A stretch of DNA of 64,000 nucleotides from Molossus alvarezi (GCA_037176705.1 CM073908.1:129693430-129757429), one strand, 5' to 3'; shown: positions 11,253-24,536, counted from the first letter of the stretch. The notes: generated by a model not told the origin, from the letters alone. Numbers and translations are program-made.

Positions 11253-12242
11253 AAAGAGACTTAGTTTCATCCAAGATGGATATATTAACAAAAGGCTTTG
11301 ATTACATAAATAAAGATAAAAGGCTGACATCTTAAGGAAAGTATAGATTCAAAACAAATCTACTTTAGTAAATGGATATGAGACCAAATTATTTGTAATC
11401 TTGAACTGAAACAAAAAACCAAAGAGAAACAATAAAATGAATTAATTAGATCAAAGCCGATAGTCCTGATTGCCATATATTCCTATATATTAATTTATTT
11501 CCATTCTTCTTCTAAAAATATTAGCAAATGAATCTCATCTTAAAATATACTTGCATGTGTTCATGTAAGTCTGCCTTTCCAATAAAACATGAAAATTTGC
11601 CTTTTAAATAATTAACATAACTAATCTAAGAAAAGTATGTTAAAAATATTGGTTAATATATTTTAAAGTACAAAAACAGTATGATTGAAGGTTACTCCTT
11701 TTTTATCACATAATACTTATTTATTTGATTATATATCCTGAGGAGTTTTGATGAAAATATACCATTAAGGTAGGGAAGATCTTCTAATACTCATGACCTC
11801 ATAAAGTGTTCTTCTGGTACCACTGATTATATATTACTTATCAAATATAAATAGAATTAAGCTCAATGACTTTTCTGGTATATATGAGGCCAATCCACTT
11901 TGTACATGTAGACTGAAAATTAAGGTATGCAAATCAATATATATGAACTAATGAATCTCCCTTTTTATAATGTTATTTCATTTACTAGATACTAGATATT
12001 AAAGTGCTTTTTAGTTGAATGATGAAATTATTAGATATAAAGAAGAGCAGATGAAAATGTTAACGTCTTTGTTTTCAGCTTACATTTTAATTTTTTCATG
12101 TAATTGTGACATTAGGATGATTTCTGCCCCACCATCTATACATCTGATTATTAAATAACAATTTTAATAATATATAAATCAGGCAGAGAGAGAAATTTTA
12201 AGTTTAATAGAGAAATTTTAATATTGGAAATATTATGTTCAA
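11253..12242. other. Unique AT-rich DNA, no gene seen
   Basis: About 1 kb with no repeat I recognise and no open frame of note. Confidence 0.5.
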
Positions 12243-12720
12243 AAAGTATTTAAAAAACTGAAAGAGTGAACATGGGACCACGAGACAACCTGGCTATTAA
12301 CACAGGAGGAAGCCACTGTGAAACCCAGTGCAGAGGGGCAAGGATAGGAAGTAGTGGTATAGGGAGCAAGCGTAAGGGCCTTCATATAGGACCTGGAACT
12401 TAGAAAGGAGAAGCCCTGTTATAAGTTACAACCACAAAGAAATACAGCCACACCGAGAGGGCAATCTGAAGCAGAGACATGGGAGAAATACCCTAGCATC
12501 TGGTCTCCACTCACCTTCAAATGTCCTGCTCATGGTTCCCATTTATAGAACTCACTCAGTCACCTGAGACACAGAGTACAGCAGGAGGATAGTAGGAAAG
12601 AGCCCTTAGAGCATATTGGCCAGTAAACAAATCAATATATTCTAAGCAGTTAGTAGATCTAATGTTATTCTCTTCTGGCATAACACCACATTCTGAAATT
12701 TATAGAATGATGGAAAATAA
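12243..12720. repeat. Unclassified old interspersed-repeat-like segment
   Basis: More GC-balanced than its surroundings, with phrases such as tgggagaaataccctagcat and cttcaaatgtcctgc that recall a common placental repeat I cannot name. No coding potential. Confidence 0.35.
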
Positions 12721-12769
12721 TCAGACTGCAGATGGCAAACTTTCAATACTTATGGGCATTCAAGGTAGT

Positions 12770-13340
12770 GGAGGAAGACTTAAAAATATAAAAATGAAAC
12801 AATATACTGAAAAGGCATTTGATAAAATACTTTAAAATGAATGAATGGAAAATAGAGGCATCCTTGCTTAACCCAATAATTAACATATTTGAATTATCTA
12901 TGTTACAAAATACTAAATTTGCATCTATTCTGAAATTAGATGAAGATGAAGTTGATACCACATTTTTTGGTATTGCTTTGCTAGTAGTCCTGGCCTATGA
13001 AATAGTATGGGGGAAAAATGAGATATAGCTGTTGAAGTGTAGTAAAAAAAAAATACATTATTTGCAAAAGATGTTCTCTACATAAAACTCAGAAAATTAT
13101 CTGAAAAAGTTGTCACAACTTAAAATGCATTTTATTATTGAGAGGGGAAAAATAAGTGAATATTATGAAAAAAATTTATATATCATCAAAAATAACATAA
13201 ATATAACAAAAATAGACTCCATCTATAACAATAACAAAAACTTGGTAATACTTTGTATAACTATAAAATATTAATGTGAACTTCATGAAAAATTCTATAT
13301 AACTTTATACTGACACCTAAAGACTAGAGTAAACAGAGAT
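12770..13340 (+). mobile_element. Ancient L1 ORF2 fragment, plus strand
   Basis: Decayed ORF2 text around the RT domain is recognisable: gaaaaggcatttgataaaat, then gcaaaagatgttctctacat, then cttggtaatactttg. It is heavily mutated and no frame survives. Confidence 0.6.
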
Positions 13341-13369
13341 TCATAATCAGGTTTGTGGTGGTTAACTTC

Positions 13370-13800
13370 AAGTGTCAATGTGACTGACCATGACGTACCC
13401 AGATTAAATATAATTTCTGGGTTTGTCTGTGAGAGTATTTTCAGATGAGATTAGCATTGTAATCAGTAGACTCAGTAAAGTAGCTGTCTTGTCCAATGTG
13501 AGTGGGCCTCATCTAAACTAATGAAGGCCTGACTAGAACAGAAAGTGGAGGAAGGAAGAATTCAGCTTTTTTACCCATCCCATTCTCCACCTTGACTCAC
13601 TGCTTAAAGTGAGAAATCTCATCTCATCTTCTCTGGCCCTTAAACTGGGATATATACCATCTCTTTCCCTAGTTCTCAGGTCTCAAGACTCAGACTGAAT
13701 TACACTACCAGTTTTCCTGGGTCTCCCGCTTGTAGGTGGCAGATCATGGGAGTTCTCAACTTCTATAATCATGTGAGCCAATTCCTCATAATAAATAAAT
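13370..13800 (+). mobile_element. Old solo LTR-like element (ERVL/MaLR-type)
   Basis: It begins with ggtggttaacttcaagtgtc and ends near a polyadenylation-like aataaataaa. The internal phrases fit a well-known old mammalian LTR-type repeat with a TA/CA-rich 3' end. I am not sure of the family name. Confidence 0.5.
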
Positions 13801-13807
13801 TCCTGAT

Positions 13808-13815
13808 ACATATAT

Positions 13816-13872
<57 letters not shown>

Positions 13873-13892
13873 TACACACACATACACACACA
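13808..13892. repeat. Compound (CA)n(TA)n(CA)n microsatellite
   Basis: Alternating CA and TA dinucleotides over about 85 bp, with two interruptions near the right end. It lies at the 3' end of the LTR-like repeat. Confidence 0.97.
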
Positions 13893-14839
13893 AGAAATGT
13901 ATAAGGGTGTCTGTAGATTCTATTACATTTTGAAAATGAAATGTATTTTAATAAACACTGGCTTTATAATTATTGAAAGTGTGTATACATTTTTTGGGAC
14001 ACCATATATATAATTATTTATAAATTTATAGATTATATATATACTTATAGATTATATAAGTATATATTATATATAAACTATAATAAAATTGTCAATTAAG
14101 AAAATTTCCTATTTTTAGATAAGAGGGTTATTTGTAGATAGAAGGCTGAAGAATTTAAATTGATAGCAAATTTAGAAGTGCCAAAAATGGAGCCAATACT
14201 AGAAGTAAGCAGATCCTTTCAAGGAAGTCCTGGGAGCTCTGAGATGAAAGTCAACAAATATCAAAGCTAGATTGAGCTGTGGCTTCATCATCAAGATCAA
14301 CATTATTGTAAGGAACTTTATTGAGAACACTCAGGATACTTGTGCTTCTCTATCTGTAGCTTAGAACAGCTGGCTGTAGTGAATTTTGTCTTCAGAATGA
14401 AGTCCAAGAAATTTTTCTAGATAAAATAGTCTATTTAATTTGTTTAGGGCAAGATTACTAGTAAGTGCACTATGGCTTGAGAAGGAAGCTAACCTGAAGT
14501 TGAGGCAATCCTCAAGTGATTATGAAAAAGAAAGTGTTAGACAATAAAGAGAGAAATATATTAGAGATTTTCAATCTCAAAGTAAAACTCTTTGCTTTAG
14601 CAAGTATGAAGACTTTGGTCATGCCTGCCTGCCTGCTCACCATTCACACAAAGGTCAGTAACTGCCACAGAGTATAATTTGTTTCCTTATACAGAATCGC
14701 TGGTCAACCTTAATTATATGGAAAACCCTATCACAGAAACACAACTCCACCATTGTGGAACCCAGTGTGCTATGTACTGATGCCAAATGAGTCAGTATTT
14801 CATTTATAAATATTAACATATAAACACATATTACAATAC
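13893..14839. other. Unique AT-rich DNA with a perfect palindrome
   Basis: No gene. 14037-14067 is a 13-bp perfect inverted repeat around a 5-bp loop. The remainder has no recognised repeat. Confidence 0.55.
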
Positions 14840-15720
14840 ATTTGAAAAAAAACACAAGATGTGAAAGAGAGAGACAAAGAAGAACAAACAGAATCAGCAG
14901 ACTAGACAAATTCAGAGAAAAATAATTCAAAGAAGAGAAAATAAATTAAACCCGATTCATAACCTGAGAGGAAACTAAGGTGAATATTGCTTTTATGAAA
15001 TAAGAATGATCTGCCATAAAAACAAAAAAGATCTGAGATGTAGACTATGTTCTTGAAAATTTTAAATTCAATGGACTGACTAAATTACAAATCTACATAA
15101 CTTATGTTTGAATTGCAGATCTAGAAAGTCAGAATAACTGAGATAAGTCAATGAATGGTGTACAGATTCAGGTAAGTTAAGGAAAAAGAGGAAGCAATCA
15201 ACTGAAAAGATGGAAAGACATACATTTTCAGATTTAAAGAATACCTTCACTGCCGAGCAAGATTAATAAAATACAACTATATATAGATTTTTTATCATTA
15301 ACATTAAAAATAAAAATCCTATAGATTTCATAGAGAAAAAGTAATTTTATTCACAAAAAAAGACTAGTAAGAAGGTAACATTCCCATAAAAAAATATAAG
15401 CTGTTCAAAAATGAATATTTTTATGTTTCTATAAAAAATACATATTTTGAATCTAGAATACTGTATCCAGTCATATCATTAATTAGGCATGAATGTCAAA
15501 TAAATTTATTTTTAGACATAAAAACAGAGAAATGTAATATTTTTTAAAATGCCCAAAAGACATTTCATCAAAACAAGAAAGGTACTCAAGAAAGATGGCA
15601 ACAAATAACACAAGAAACACTGACATCAGAGTATAAACTAGAAAATTAAAAATAAAAGAAAATCCATTGTGTTTATAGTATTTTTTTTTCTTTCGGCAGG
15701 AAATAATAATGATTCAAGGA
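14840..15720 (+). mobile_element. Ancient L1/HAL1 ORF1-region fragment
   Basis: The stretch ctagaatactgtatccag and the following text resemble the 3' end of old L1/HAL1 ORF1 on the plus strand. All frames are broken. The start is approximate, and 15721-16239 may be further decayed L1. Confidence 0.55.
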
Positions 15721-16251
15721 CTAGTCAGTTATACTACTTAATTCTATGATAAACATTTAGACAGTTGAATGGAAAGTGCTGCTTATTACTTTTTATACTT
15801 TAATATCAACATATAGAGAAAATCTTTAAGAATTATAGGTAGAAAAACAAGTATAACCGTTATAAATATCATATCAAAAGTACATATATGATGAACAAAA
15901 ATTTGAAAGTATAGAAAAGAAAAGTGCAAAGAAGGAAACATGTTAATTCTAATGTCCTATTTTATTAACAGAAATTTATTTTCTAGAGGTGAGATATTAA
16001 GAAATGCAAACTCAATAAATTTTTAAATTATTTTCATAAACAACCAACGGAAGAACTAAAAAGAATACTATGAAGATAGCTGGGAGGTAATGTAAATGCA
16101 ATGCATCCTCTATTTTTTTAGAGAAAAGGCAATAAAAACTGCACTTATTTTATATTTAGTAAATAAAACTATTTTTGAAATTATAATGGTAATCACCCTA
16201 AGAACTATACTCAAAATCCATTAACTGTGGATGACTCTAAATTGTGTGTGT

Positions 16252-16466
16252 AGCCCGGCTGGTGTGGCTCTGTGGTTGAGCGTCGACCCATGCACCAAGA
16301 GGTCGCTGGTTTGATTCCTGGTGGGGGAACATGCCCAGGTTGTGGGCCCGATCCCCAGTAGGGGCATACAGGAGGCCGCCAATCCATGTTCTCTCTCATC
16401 GATGTTTCTATCTGTCTCTCCCTCTTCCTTTCTCTCTCTTTAAAATCAATAAAAAAAAATTTTTTT
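16252..16466 (+). mobile_element. VES-type SINE with TSD
   Basis: A full plus-strand SINE with tRNA-like head (agcccggctggtgtggctc), CT-rich body and A-tail. TSD aattgtgtgtgt at 16240-16251 and 16467-16478. Confidence 0.93.
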
Positions 16467-16499
16467 AATTGTGTGTGTGTGTGTATGTATGTACGTGTA

Positions 16500-17119
16500 A
16501 AAAAAAAAAAGATTTTTACTTTTTTATATTAATCGTTTCTGTAATAGTTTATTTTATGTGTACATCTATTTTCTTCACAATAAAACGTAATTTAATAATG
16601 TTAGAACTTACTAGTAATTTATGTAAAAAACTATATTAATTAAAACCATATGACACCACTCCAATGATGAACAAATGAACTATAAGAACAAAAAAGAAGT
16701 TCCTGATAGAGTCTGAAAGAGTTGTAGGGAAAGTGTAATTAAGTAAAAATTGCCAATGTACTTTAAAAAGTAATAAATATAAAGTTATTTCTCATGAAAC
16801 AGATGTGAATATATATATATTTCTTTTTATGTGGGGGAAGAATTGAATACAGTGATTGGTGACAGAATGTTAAATATTGTAAAATACAATTATTTTTTAA
16901 ATACCATAAACAAAAATGGAGAGCAAATACAAATGTATGAAATACATTTTTATCAAAATGAGTGAAGGATGTTGTTGTTATTAAATAACACTTATAAAGC
17001 AACAGAAACAATTTTTTATATAAATAACTAGCATAGACCTGACAATTTATAAGAGTGGGATGACCAGTAAATATATGAAAAAAAATTCAATCTCAGTAAA
17101 GGCCACTTATTTTTCTTTT

Positions 17120-17163
<44 letters not shown>

Positions 17164-17710
17164 TTTTTTTTTTTTTTTTGATATTTTGTTCAGATAGAGT
17201 GGAAGGGAGAGAGAGAGAGAGAGAGAGAAACATCGACATGAAAGGGACACATTGAGTGGCTGCCACCCACACGACCCAACCAGGGCAGGGGACAAAGTGC
17301 AGCTGAGGTACATGCCCTTAGCAGGAACCAAACCTGGGTCTCTCCAGACCACAGGCCAACGCTCCAACTGCTGAGCCAAACCAGCCAGGGCAATTTTTCT
17401 AAATGTCATTTAAGATCATTGGATTGGCAAATTTTTAAGTTATAAACACATTTTTGGCAATGAGCATTCTTTTCATTTTTTTTGTAAAGATATATATAAG
17501 GATAACCTTCTTGAAAATCCATTTGCAATGAATATTTAATGAGAACTTTTTTCATGATTCCTGTGAAATACAAAGAAATGCAGTAAAAGACACGCACAAC
17601 ATGTCTATTATATTATTATACTATTTATAACAGCAAAATAATGGAAATGGCTTCTCCAAGAAATTAAAATATTTAAATAAAGAAAAATCTGTTTTCTTAA
17701 GAAAATGGAA
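16500..17710 (+). mobile_element. Ancient L1 ORF2 3' end, plus strand
   Basis: Scattered decayed ORF2 C-terminal text: agtaaatatatgaaaaa before the SINE, then tttataacagcaaaataatgg after it. It is interrupted by the SINE at 17117. Highly diverged and approximate at both ends. Confidence 0.45.
17117..17392 (-). mobile_element. VES-type SINE with tail expanded to (CTTT)n
   Basis: A minus-strand SINE whose A-tail has become a CTTT/GAAA microsatellite (about 17120-17165) followed by poly-T. The flanks atttttct (17109-17116 and 17393-17400) give a short 8-bp direct repeat, probably the core of the TSD. Confidence 0.9.
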
Positions 17711-18104
17711 TGTGACACAAGGACTCAGTTGTTTAAATTTCACTCAGGAGGTGCCAGCCCAGTACAGTGGGGTGAGGGAAAAAAAAGAAATGAGTTAAGA
17801 TCCAAAGCAATGTTGAACAGCGAATTGCTGCATTTGCTACTGCTTCAAATAAGCCACAGAGAGACAGAACGGCATGGTCACTTAACATATGAGACCTCTC
17901 TGAAAAGGTAGCTAGTCCCAAGAATAGATGACAGAAAAAAGGAAGGATATCTATCCTGCTCTTTTCTGTTTCATTTTTCCTATTGGACAAAGTTGACCTC
18001 TGGAAGTTAGACTCTACTCTTTAAAATATACTATTTCATGAAAGTTCAAAAGTGAAGGTATGACCTGCAAAGGCTTAGCTACCAGCTAAGCTAAGACAGT
18101 GAAA
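17711..18104. other. Unique DNA, no gene seen
   Basis: Small overlapping frames on both strands (17705-17990) show no domain or codon signature. Confidence 0.5.
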
Positions 18105-18116
18105 GAAGATGGTCAA

Positions 18117-20123
18117 CCCTTAGCTAGACTCACCAAGAAACAAAGAAAGAGAACCCAAATACACAAAATCAGAAATGAAAGAGGAGAAGTAACAACTGAC
18201 ACCACAGAAAGACAAAAGATCGTTCACAACTACAATGAACAATTATATGGCAACAAATTTGACAATCTAAGCGAAATGGACAAATTTCTAGAAACACACA
18301 GTCTCCCAAAACTGGATCAGGAAGAGATAGAAAACTTGAACAGACCAATATCAACAGAAGAAATGGAAGATGTAATGAAGACTCATCCAGCAAACAAAAG
18401 CCCAGGCCCGGATGGCTTCATGGGGGAGTTTTACCAAACATTCAAAGAAGAACTAACACCCATTCTCCTCAAACTATTTCAAAAAATTCAAGAAAAGGAA
18501 GACTTCCAAACTTGCTTTATGAAGCCAGCATAATTCTAATTCCAAAACCAGAAAAAGATACTACAAAGAAAGAAAACTACAGGCCAATATCCCTGATGAA
18601 CATAGATGCCAAAATCCTGAACAAAATACTAGCAAATCGAATCCAGCAATACACCAAAAAAAATTATTCACCATGACCAAGTGGAATTCATCCTAGGGAT
18701 GCAAGGCTGGTACAATATTCGCAAATCAATAAACGTGATACACCACATAAATAAAATGAAGAATAAAAACCACATGATCATATCGATAGATGTGAAAAAG
18801 CCTTCAACAAAATCCAGCATCCATTTCTGATAAAAACACTCAGCAACGTGGCAATAGAGGGATCATATCTTGACATAATAAGGGCCATATATGAAAGACC
18901 TACAGCCAACATCATACTCAATGGGCAAAAAGTAAAAGCATATCCCTTAAGAACAGGAACAAGTCAAGGATGCCCACTTTTGCCACTCTTCTTTAACATA
19001 ATACTGGAATTCTTAGCTACAGCAATCAGACAGGAAGAAAAAATAAAAGGGATCTAAATTGGAAAGGACATTCTTATACACCAAGGATGAACTCACAGAA
19101 AGAGAAACTAAAAAAACAATCCCATTTACCATTGCAGCAAAAAAATTAAGATACCTAGGAATAAACTTAACCAAAGAAATAAAGAACCTATTTGCAGAAA
19201 ACTACAGGTCATTGAAAAAAGAAATAGAGGAAGATATAAAAAGGTGGAAGCACATACCCTGTTCATGGATTGGAAGAATTAACACCATTAAAATGTCCAT
19301 ACTACCCAAAGCAATCTGTAGATTCAATGCAATCCTCATCAAAATACCAACGGCATACTTCACAGAATTAGAACAAGTACTTCAAAAGTTCATATGGAGC
19401 CAAAAAGACCTCGAATAGCCACAGCAATCTCAAAAAAGAAGAACAAAGTTGGAGGGATCAAATTATCCGATTTCAGGCTATACTACAAAGCCACCGTAAT
19501 CAAAACAGCCTGGTACTGGCACAAGACCAATGGAACAGAACAGAGAACCCAGAAATGGACCCAAAGCAATATGCTCAATTAATATTTGACAAAGGTGGCA
19601 AGGGTATACAGTGGAGTAAGGACAGCCTCTTTAATAAATGGTGTTGGGAAAATTGGACAGCTACATACAAAAAAATGAAACTAGACCATCAACTTACACC
19701 CTACACAAGAATAAACTCAAAATGGATAAAAGACTTAAATGTGACTTATGAATTCATAAAAATCCTAGAAGAAACTGTAGGTAACAAAATTTCAGACATC
19801 ATACGCAGCAGAATTTTCACTGATACATCACCTAAGTCAATAGAAACAAAGGAGAAAATGAACACATGGGACTACATCAAACTCAAAAGCTTCTGCACAG
19901 CAAAAGATACAATCATCAAAACGGAAAGGCTACCCAGTGTATGGGAGAGCATAATTGCCAATGATATATTAGATAAGGGGTTAATTTTCAATATATATAG
20001 AGTGCTCGTACAACTCCACAAAAGGAAGACAACGAACCCAATTAAAAAATGGGCAGAGGAGCTAAATAGACACCTCCCCAAACAGGACATACAAATGGCT
20101 AAGAGACATATGAAGAAATTCTG
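18117..20123 (+). pseudogene. L1 ORF2 remnant lacking the FADD block
   Basis: ORF2p is the L1 endonuclease/reverse transcriptase that nicks target DNA and primes cDNA synthesis. Only the RT and C-terminal part is present. Early RT text (NKSPGPDGF at about 18397-18423) is followed by frameshifts. Near 19067 the sequence jumps from the phrase before the catalytic FADD motif to the phrase after it. Aligned with the copy at 40034-40185, about 150 bp including the active-site aspartates is missing. The C-terminal block (to 20123) is open but not functional alone. Confidence 0.9.
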
Positions 20124-20908
20124 ATCATCACTAATCATCAGAGAGATGCAAATTAAAACAGCAATGAGGTATCACCTCACACCTGTCATAATGGTCGCCA
20201 TCAACAAATCATCAAACAAGTGTTGGTGAGGGTGTGGAGAAAAGGGGAATCTAGTACACAGCTGGTGGAAATGCAGACTGGTGCAGCCACTATGGAAAAC
20301 AATATGGTGTTTCCTCAAAAAATTAAAAATTGATCTTCCATTTGACCCAGTGATCCCACTTCTAGGAATATACCCTAAGAAGCCTGAAACACCAATCAGA
20401 AAGAATATATGTACCCCCATGTTTGTAGCAGCACTATTTACAATAGCTAAGATCTAGAAACAGCCCAAATGTCCATCAGTAGATGAATGGATAAAAAATT
20501 AGTGGTACATATACACAATGGAATACTATGCAGCTGTAAGAAAGAAAGATCTCTTATCCTTTGAGACGACATGGAGGGACCTGGAAAGTATTATCCTAAG
20601 CGAAACAAGCCAATCAGAGAAAGACAAGTATCATATGATCTCACTTATTTGTGGAATATAATGAACATAACATTCTGAGGAATGGGGTAGTCCCAGAGAC
20701 GTGGAAGTGGGGTACAGAATGACAATCCCCAGAAGAGGGGGTGGTGGGGTAGAGATAAACCACAGAACTTATATGCATGTATGCATGAACATTGGGCATG
20801 GACAACAAAGCTGGGGACAGGACAGGGAGGGAGGGCGAGGGGGTAATCAGTGGGGGGAAAAGGAGAAACATCTGTAACAAAAATAAATTAATTAATTAAA
20901 AAAAAAAT
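18117..20908 (+). mobile_element. 5'-truncated L1, plus strand, with TSD
   Basis: It starts in mid ORF2, runs through a G-rich 3' UTR (from about 20640) and ends in a poly-A tail at 20885-20907. TSD gaagatggtcaa is perfect at 18105-18116 and 20909-20920. Open blocks remain at 18099-18533, 19059-19418 and 19555-20124, but frameshifts separate them. It is the same young-to-middle family as the copies at 38176 and 44731. Confidence 0.96.
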
Positions 20909-20920
20909 GAAGATGGTCAA

Positions 20921-22109
20921 GGAAATCTGAAAAGTCACACAAGGTTGGAGTCCCAATAAAATCTAGATAAATACTTATCATGGAACCCTTATAATTAAGT
21001 TTTATAAAAATAAAGAATGACACAGCAATAGAATTATGTTAAATTTTAGAAAAGCAGGAAAAATGGCCATATGTATGTTAAGAACCCAAGACCACGAGAT
21101 AGATATATAAATACATACAGTGATAGACTGATGGATAGATCAATAATCTAGAAATAAAATCACTACCAATATGTTGCTTTCTATGTAAGGTGATTTTTAG
21201 TTTAAGGTTATTTTTTCCCAATAGTCCATGTAATGTTGAAAAATTTTACCATGACTTTGTATTAGTTTTATAATTATAGTAAACAAAAGCCATATATATG
21301 TTGTTACAATGGCATCTGATTTTACTAAATTTTAATGAATTATCTTTCAATATATATTTTAAATTTTAGGAAACTTCAGACACCAGAATAAAGACTCGAT
21401 GGAGATGCATAAAATATAAGGTTTAAAAATCTAGTTGATGTGACAGATGTTCCCTTTCTATCATGTCAGATGAAAATGACATTACATCTTTTAGGAAGTT
21501 ATTTTAGTAAAGCACACTAAATAAATTATCTATGTTGGTTTGGCATGTTAATAGGCAAAAATAAGAAATTATTTCACATGTATGATCCCAAGAACCTTTA
21601 AAAACACAAAATAAGATCATTTCTCAGTTGTATCTATGCCTTTATTAATCTCTGGCACTTTGAATTTAAATCATAAAAAAGGATTAAAGAAATTTCAAGG
21701 GCAATTAATAAAGACAAACTGTGACATAATTTATCTTCAGATGATTAATGGAAAAAAAGACCAAATATTTTAGTGTTTTTATAATGTAACTAAATCTACA
21801 TTCTTCCACTTTTGCTCTGATCATATTTCCACAAAACTAAGCTTTTAAAACAAAACAAAAGCTAGCCTTTTGCTGAGATGATTTTGGAATTAGATGGTGA
21901 GAATAAATTTCAAAGTCAGTAAAATCTTCTAAAGTCTGGTTACAAATGTTTATTTTGTTGTGTTGTCTTTCCTCTGTGTTTGATTTGTTCTGTGCAAATT
22001 TCACTAGCACACTATGAGCCCTAGGTAATGCTTCTGAAGCAAGAGAAAAATGAACGGGTAACGTAAAGAAGGATAATAATAATAATAGCAAATGTTTAAA
22101 GAATGCTAT
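20921..22109. other. Unique AT-rich DNA, no gene seen
   Basis: About 1.2 kb without recognisable repeat or gene. A GATA-like run at about 21100-21150 is too irregular to call a microsatellite. Confidence 0.5.
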
Positions 22110-22310
22110 AATTGTAGGCTGTAGTTCTCAGTGTTTAACACATTATTAGTTCATTTAACATTGAAAAAACTCTACCAAGTGTATATTATTATTGTCATTC
22201 CAATGTTACAGATGAGAAACTGAGGTAGAGGTCAGATCCAGGATTCAAACTAAAGAAGGTTGCCTCCAAAGGCTGTTCTACTAACCATTGTAACACATAG
22301 TACCTTTTAT
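22110..22310 (+). mobile_element. MIR SINE
   Basis: MIR order is visible: ttagttcatttaacattg, then gttacagatgagaaactgag, then aggattcaaact. Diverged. Confidence 0.8.
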
Positions 22311-22372
22311 TGTAATTTAGGCAGTTGCTGGAATTTCAAAATTATATACTGCATACAGAATACTCTGCTAAG

Positions 22373-22450
22373 TATGTGCCCTTGACCAGGACTTGAACCC
22401 TTCAGTGCATGGGCCAATGCTCTAACCACTGAATCACATCAGCCAGAACC
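22373..22450 (-). mobile_element. VES-like SINE head fragment
   Basis: About 78 bp of tRNA-like head (tgtgcccttgaccagg to atcacatcagccag). Body and tail are missing. Confidence 0.65.
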
Positions 22451-23339
22451 CTTTTAAATTTTCAATTTACTATTCAGAGAAAGAAAACTTAAAATTTATC
22501 ATTTGTTTTTCTTAAAGTCATACATTTTACTACCAATAACATGTAGACCATTTAAGAAAGTATGAAACTTTCACTTATGCCATAAATAAAATTACATGAT
22601 TATAATTATAAAGTATTATAAATTTATCAATGGTTAAGTATAGTTATAATTTAAATACATAGTGGAAGACAAATTAAGAATGAAATGAAGTGACAGAAGT
22701 AAAGCAATACTTTCAGGGACTGTCATAGCAATCACATCTTCAATATAATCTGAATGGACAACAGAAAAAAAAAAAAAAAGGAAAAATTAGGTAAGATCCA
22801 ATAAAACTGACAACAAGCGAGATCTCCTTCCTTCAAAAAATGAGTTGTTGAAAGAAAATTATATTGTTCAATCAGTAGGAACTAGACTCAAAAATATGTG
22901 GCCTTGACATGCTCTTTGATAGATATATATAAATAAATGTGGAGGGAAAGGCAGGACTATGAGTACATTTTGTTTTAACGGGGACAAGAAGTCCTTGTGA
23001 TTGCTTACTCGGCTTTCTAAGTTTTAAAATAAAATAATGTAGAAAAAAATAATCCAGGAACTATCCCAAAAGACCCCAAGGAAAGTAAATCAATGGATAT
23101 TGTTGTAGTCCTGGAATTAAGATTAATAATAGTAACATTGGAAAAGACAACTGTTGGATATGCCAAACTAAAAGATTAACTTCTTGAAGAATCAGACTTG
23201 ACAGCTTGGTACACCTGAATGGGAAAACAAAAAAACATAGTTAGAAAAGGTTGCATTCTATATTTAAAGTATTGAATATTACTGAACATTTACTATCACA
23301 GTACTATTTCACGATACAAAATAGTACAGTAAATTGATT
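22451..23339. other. Unique AT-rich DNA, no gene seen
   Basis: No recognised repeat apart from a poly-A run at about 22766-22780. Confidence 0.5.
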
Positions 23340-23490
23340 ATTGTCTTATGATTGGGTATTTAAATTTTTTGAAATTTTATTTTATTATACTAGGATAAAT
23401 ATCTTTGAACCTAATTTTTTCTCCATATCTCCAATTATTTCCTTAGGACATAGTCCAGGTTGATTTACTGGGATACTTAATACAGATTAT
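23340..23490 (-). mobile_element. Ancient L1 fragment
   Basis: The phrase caattatttccttaggacat and its context resemble the region upstream of the 3' UTR of old L1 elements read on the minus strand. Short and diverged. Confidence 0.45.
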
Positions 23491-24126
23491 GTAACAGTAA
23501 TTTCTACTGGAGAAAGTTGTGACATAGTTAAAATTTTTTGAACAACAATTTAATCATGCAAAAATGTTTATTTGGCATCCTGATTGTCTCTACAGTTGAA
23601 TCATTTAACTTGGGTTGCAAGTTAAATGGTTGAATTTGCAGTATTCATTTGAAGATCTTCACAAACATTTTTTATGACACCAGCACTGATCCAAAAAGTT
23701 CCTTTTTAAAAAAAATAAATTTTTAAAAGGTTTTTTATTATGTTTTTTATAGAATATGTCTCTCACCTGTCAGGCAATGTGATTATAGCCAGGAGAAAAT
23801 GCCTATTTGCTTGATATAGTACACAGCACATTCTAAGCTAAAAACATATTTGTGACCAAATTCATGTGCAGTAAATTGCTAGTCTTAAGAATAAAATTGT
23901 ACATTTTATTTATAGTTAATCCTTATTTTATTAAATTTAGAATGTAAATGAGACCTGGTTATATTTCATTATGCCTGCCTTGAAATTAAACTGTTAGTCC
24001 TAAAAAGAGTGACATTGTGTACATTGTGTACTGTTTACAAAAAACATGACACTGTTAAAAGAAACAAAGCTAAGCAGAAGTAAAAACTCTCATCACATTG
24101 TTGAGAATAAAATCCAAAGCTTTTAT
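23491..24126. other. Unique DNA with a short perfect hairpin
   Basis: No gene. 23602-23628 is an 11-bp perfect inverted repeat (catttaacttg) with a 5-bp loop. Confidence 0.5.
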
Positions 24127-24490
24127 TCAGGCCTATGCCACTGTATCTGGCCACATGAGCTAGCTCCTGGACCCCTCTGCAAAGATCTCTCACTCTTGCC
24201 TGCTGGTCTGTACTTCCTCTTTCCAATACCTCTACATTTCTCACAGTCCCTCTATCATTTGTTCCCTCTATCAGGGAACTTCCTCCAGATGTTCATAAGT
24301 CTCACTCCCTTAATTTTTTCAGAGCTCCTGAAAAAGACCTTCCCTGACTATCCCCTTTATTTTCTAAATCTTCCTGTCTTGTTTTTGTTTTTATCATAGC
24401 ATTTATCTGTACCTGGCATTAAAAAATAGGTATACTTACTTCTTTTTTAGCTTCCTTCCCTATTAAATATAAGCTCCATTAGGACAGAGA

Positions 24491-24536
<46 letters not shown>

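Noticed and set aside
13683..13889. A Cys/Val/Tyr-repeat frame
   Set aside because: It translates the CA/TA microsatellite.
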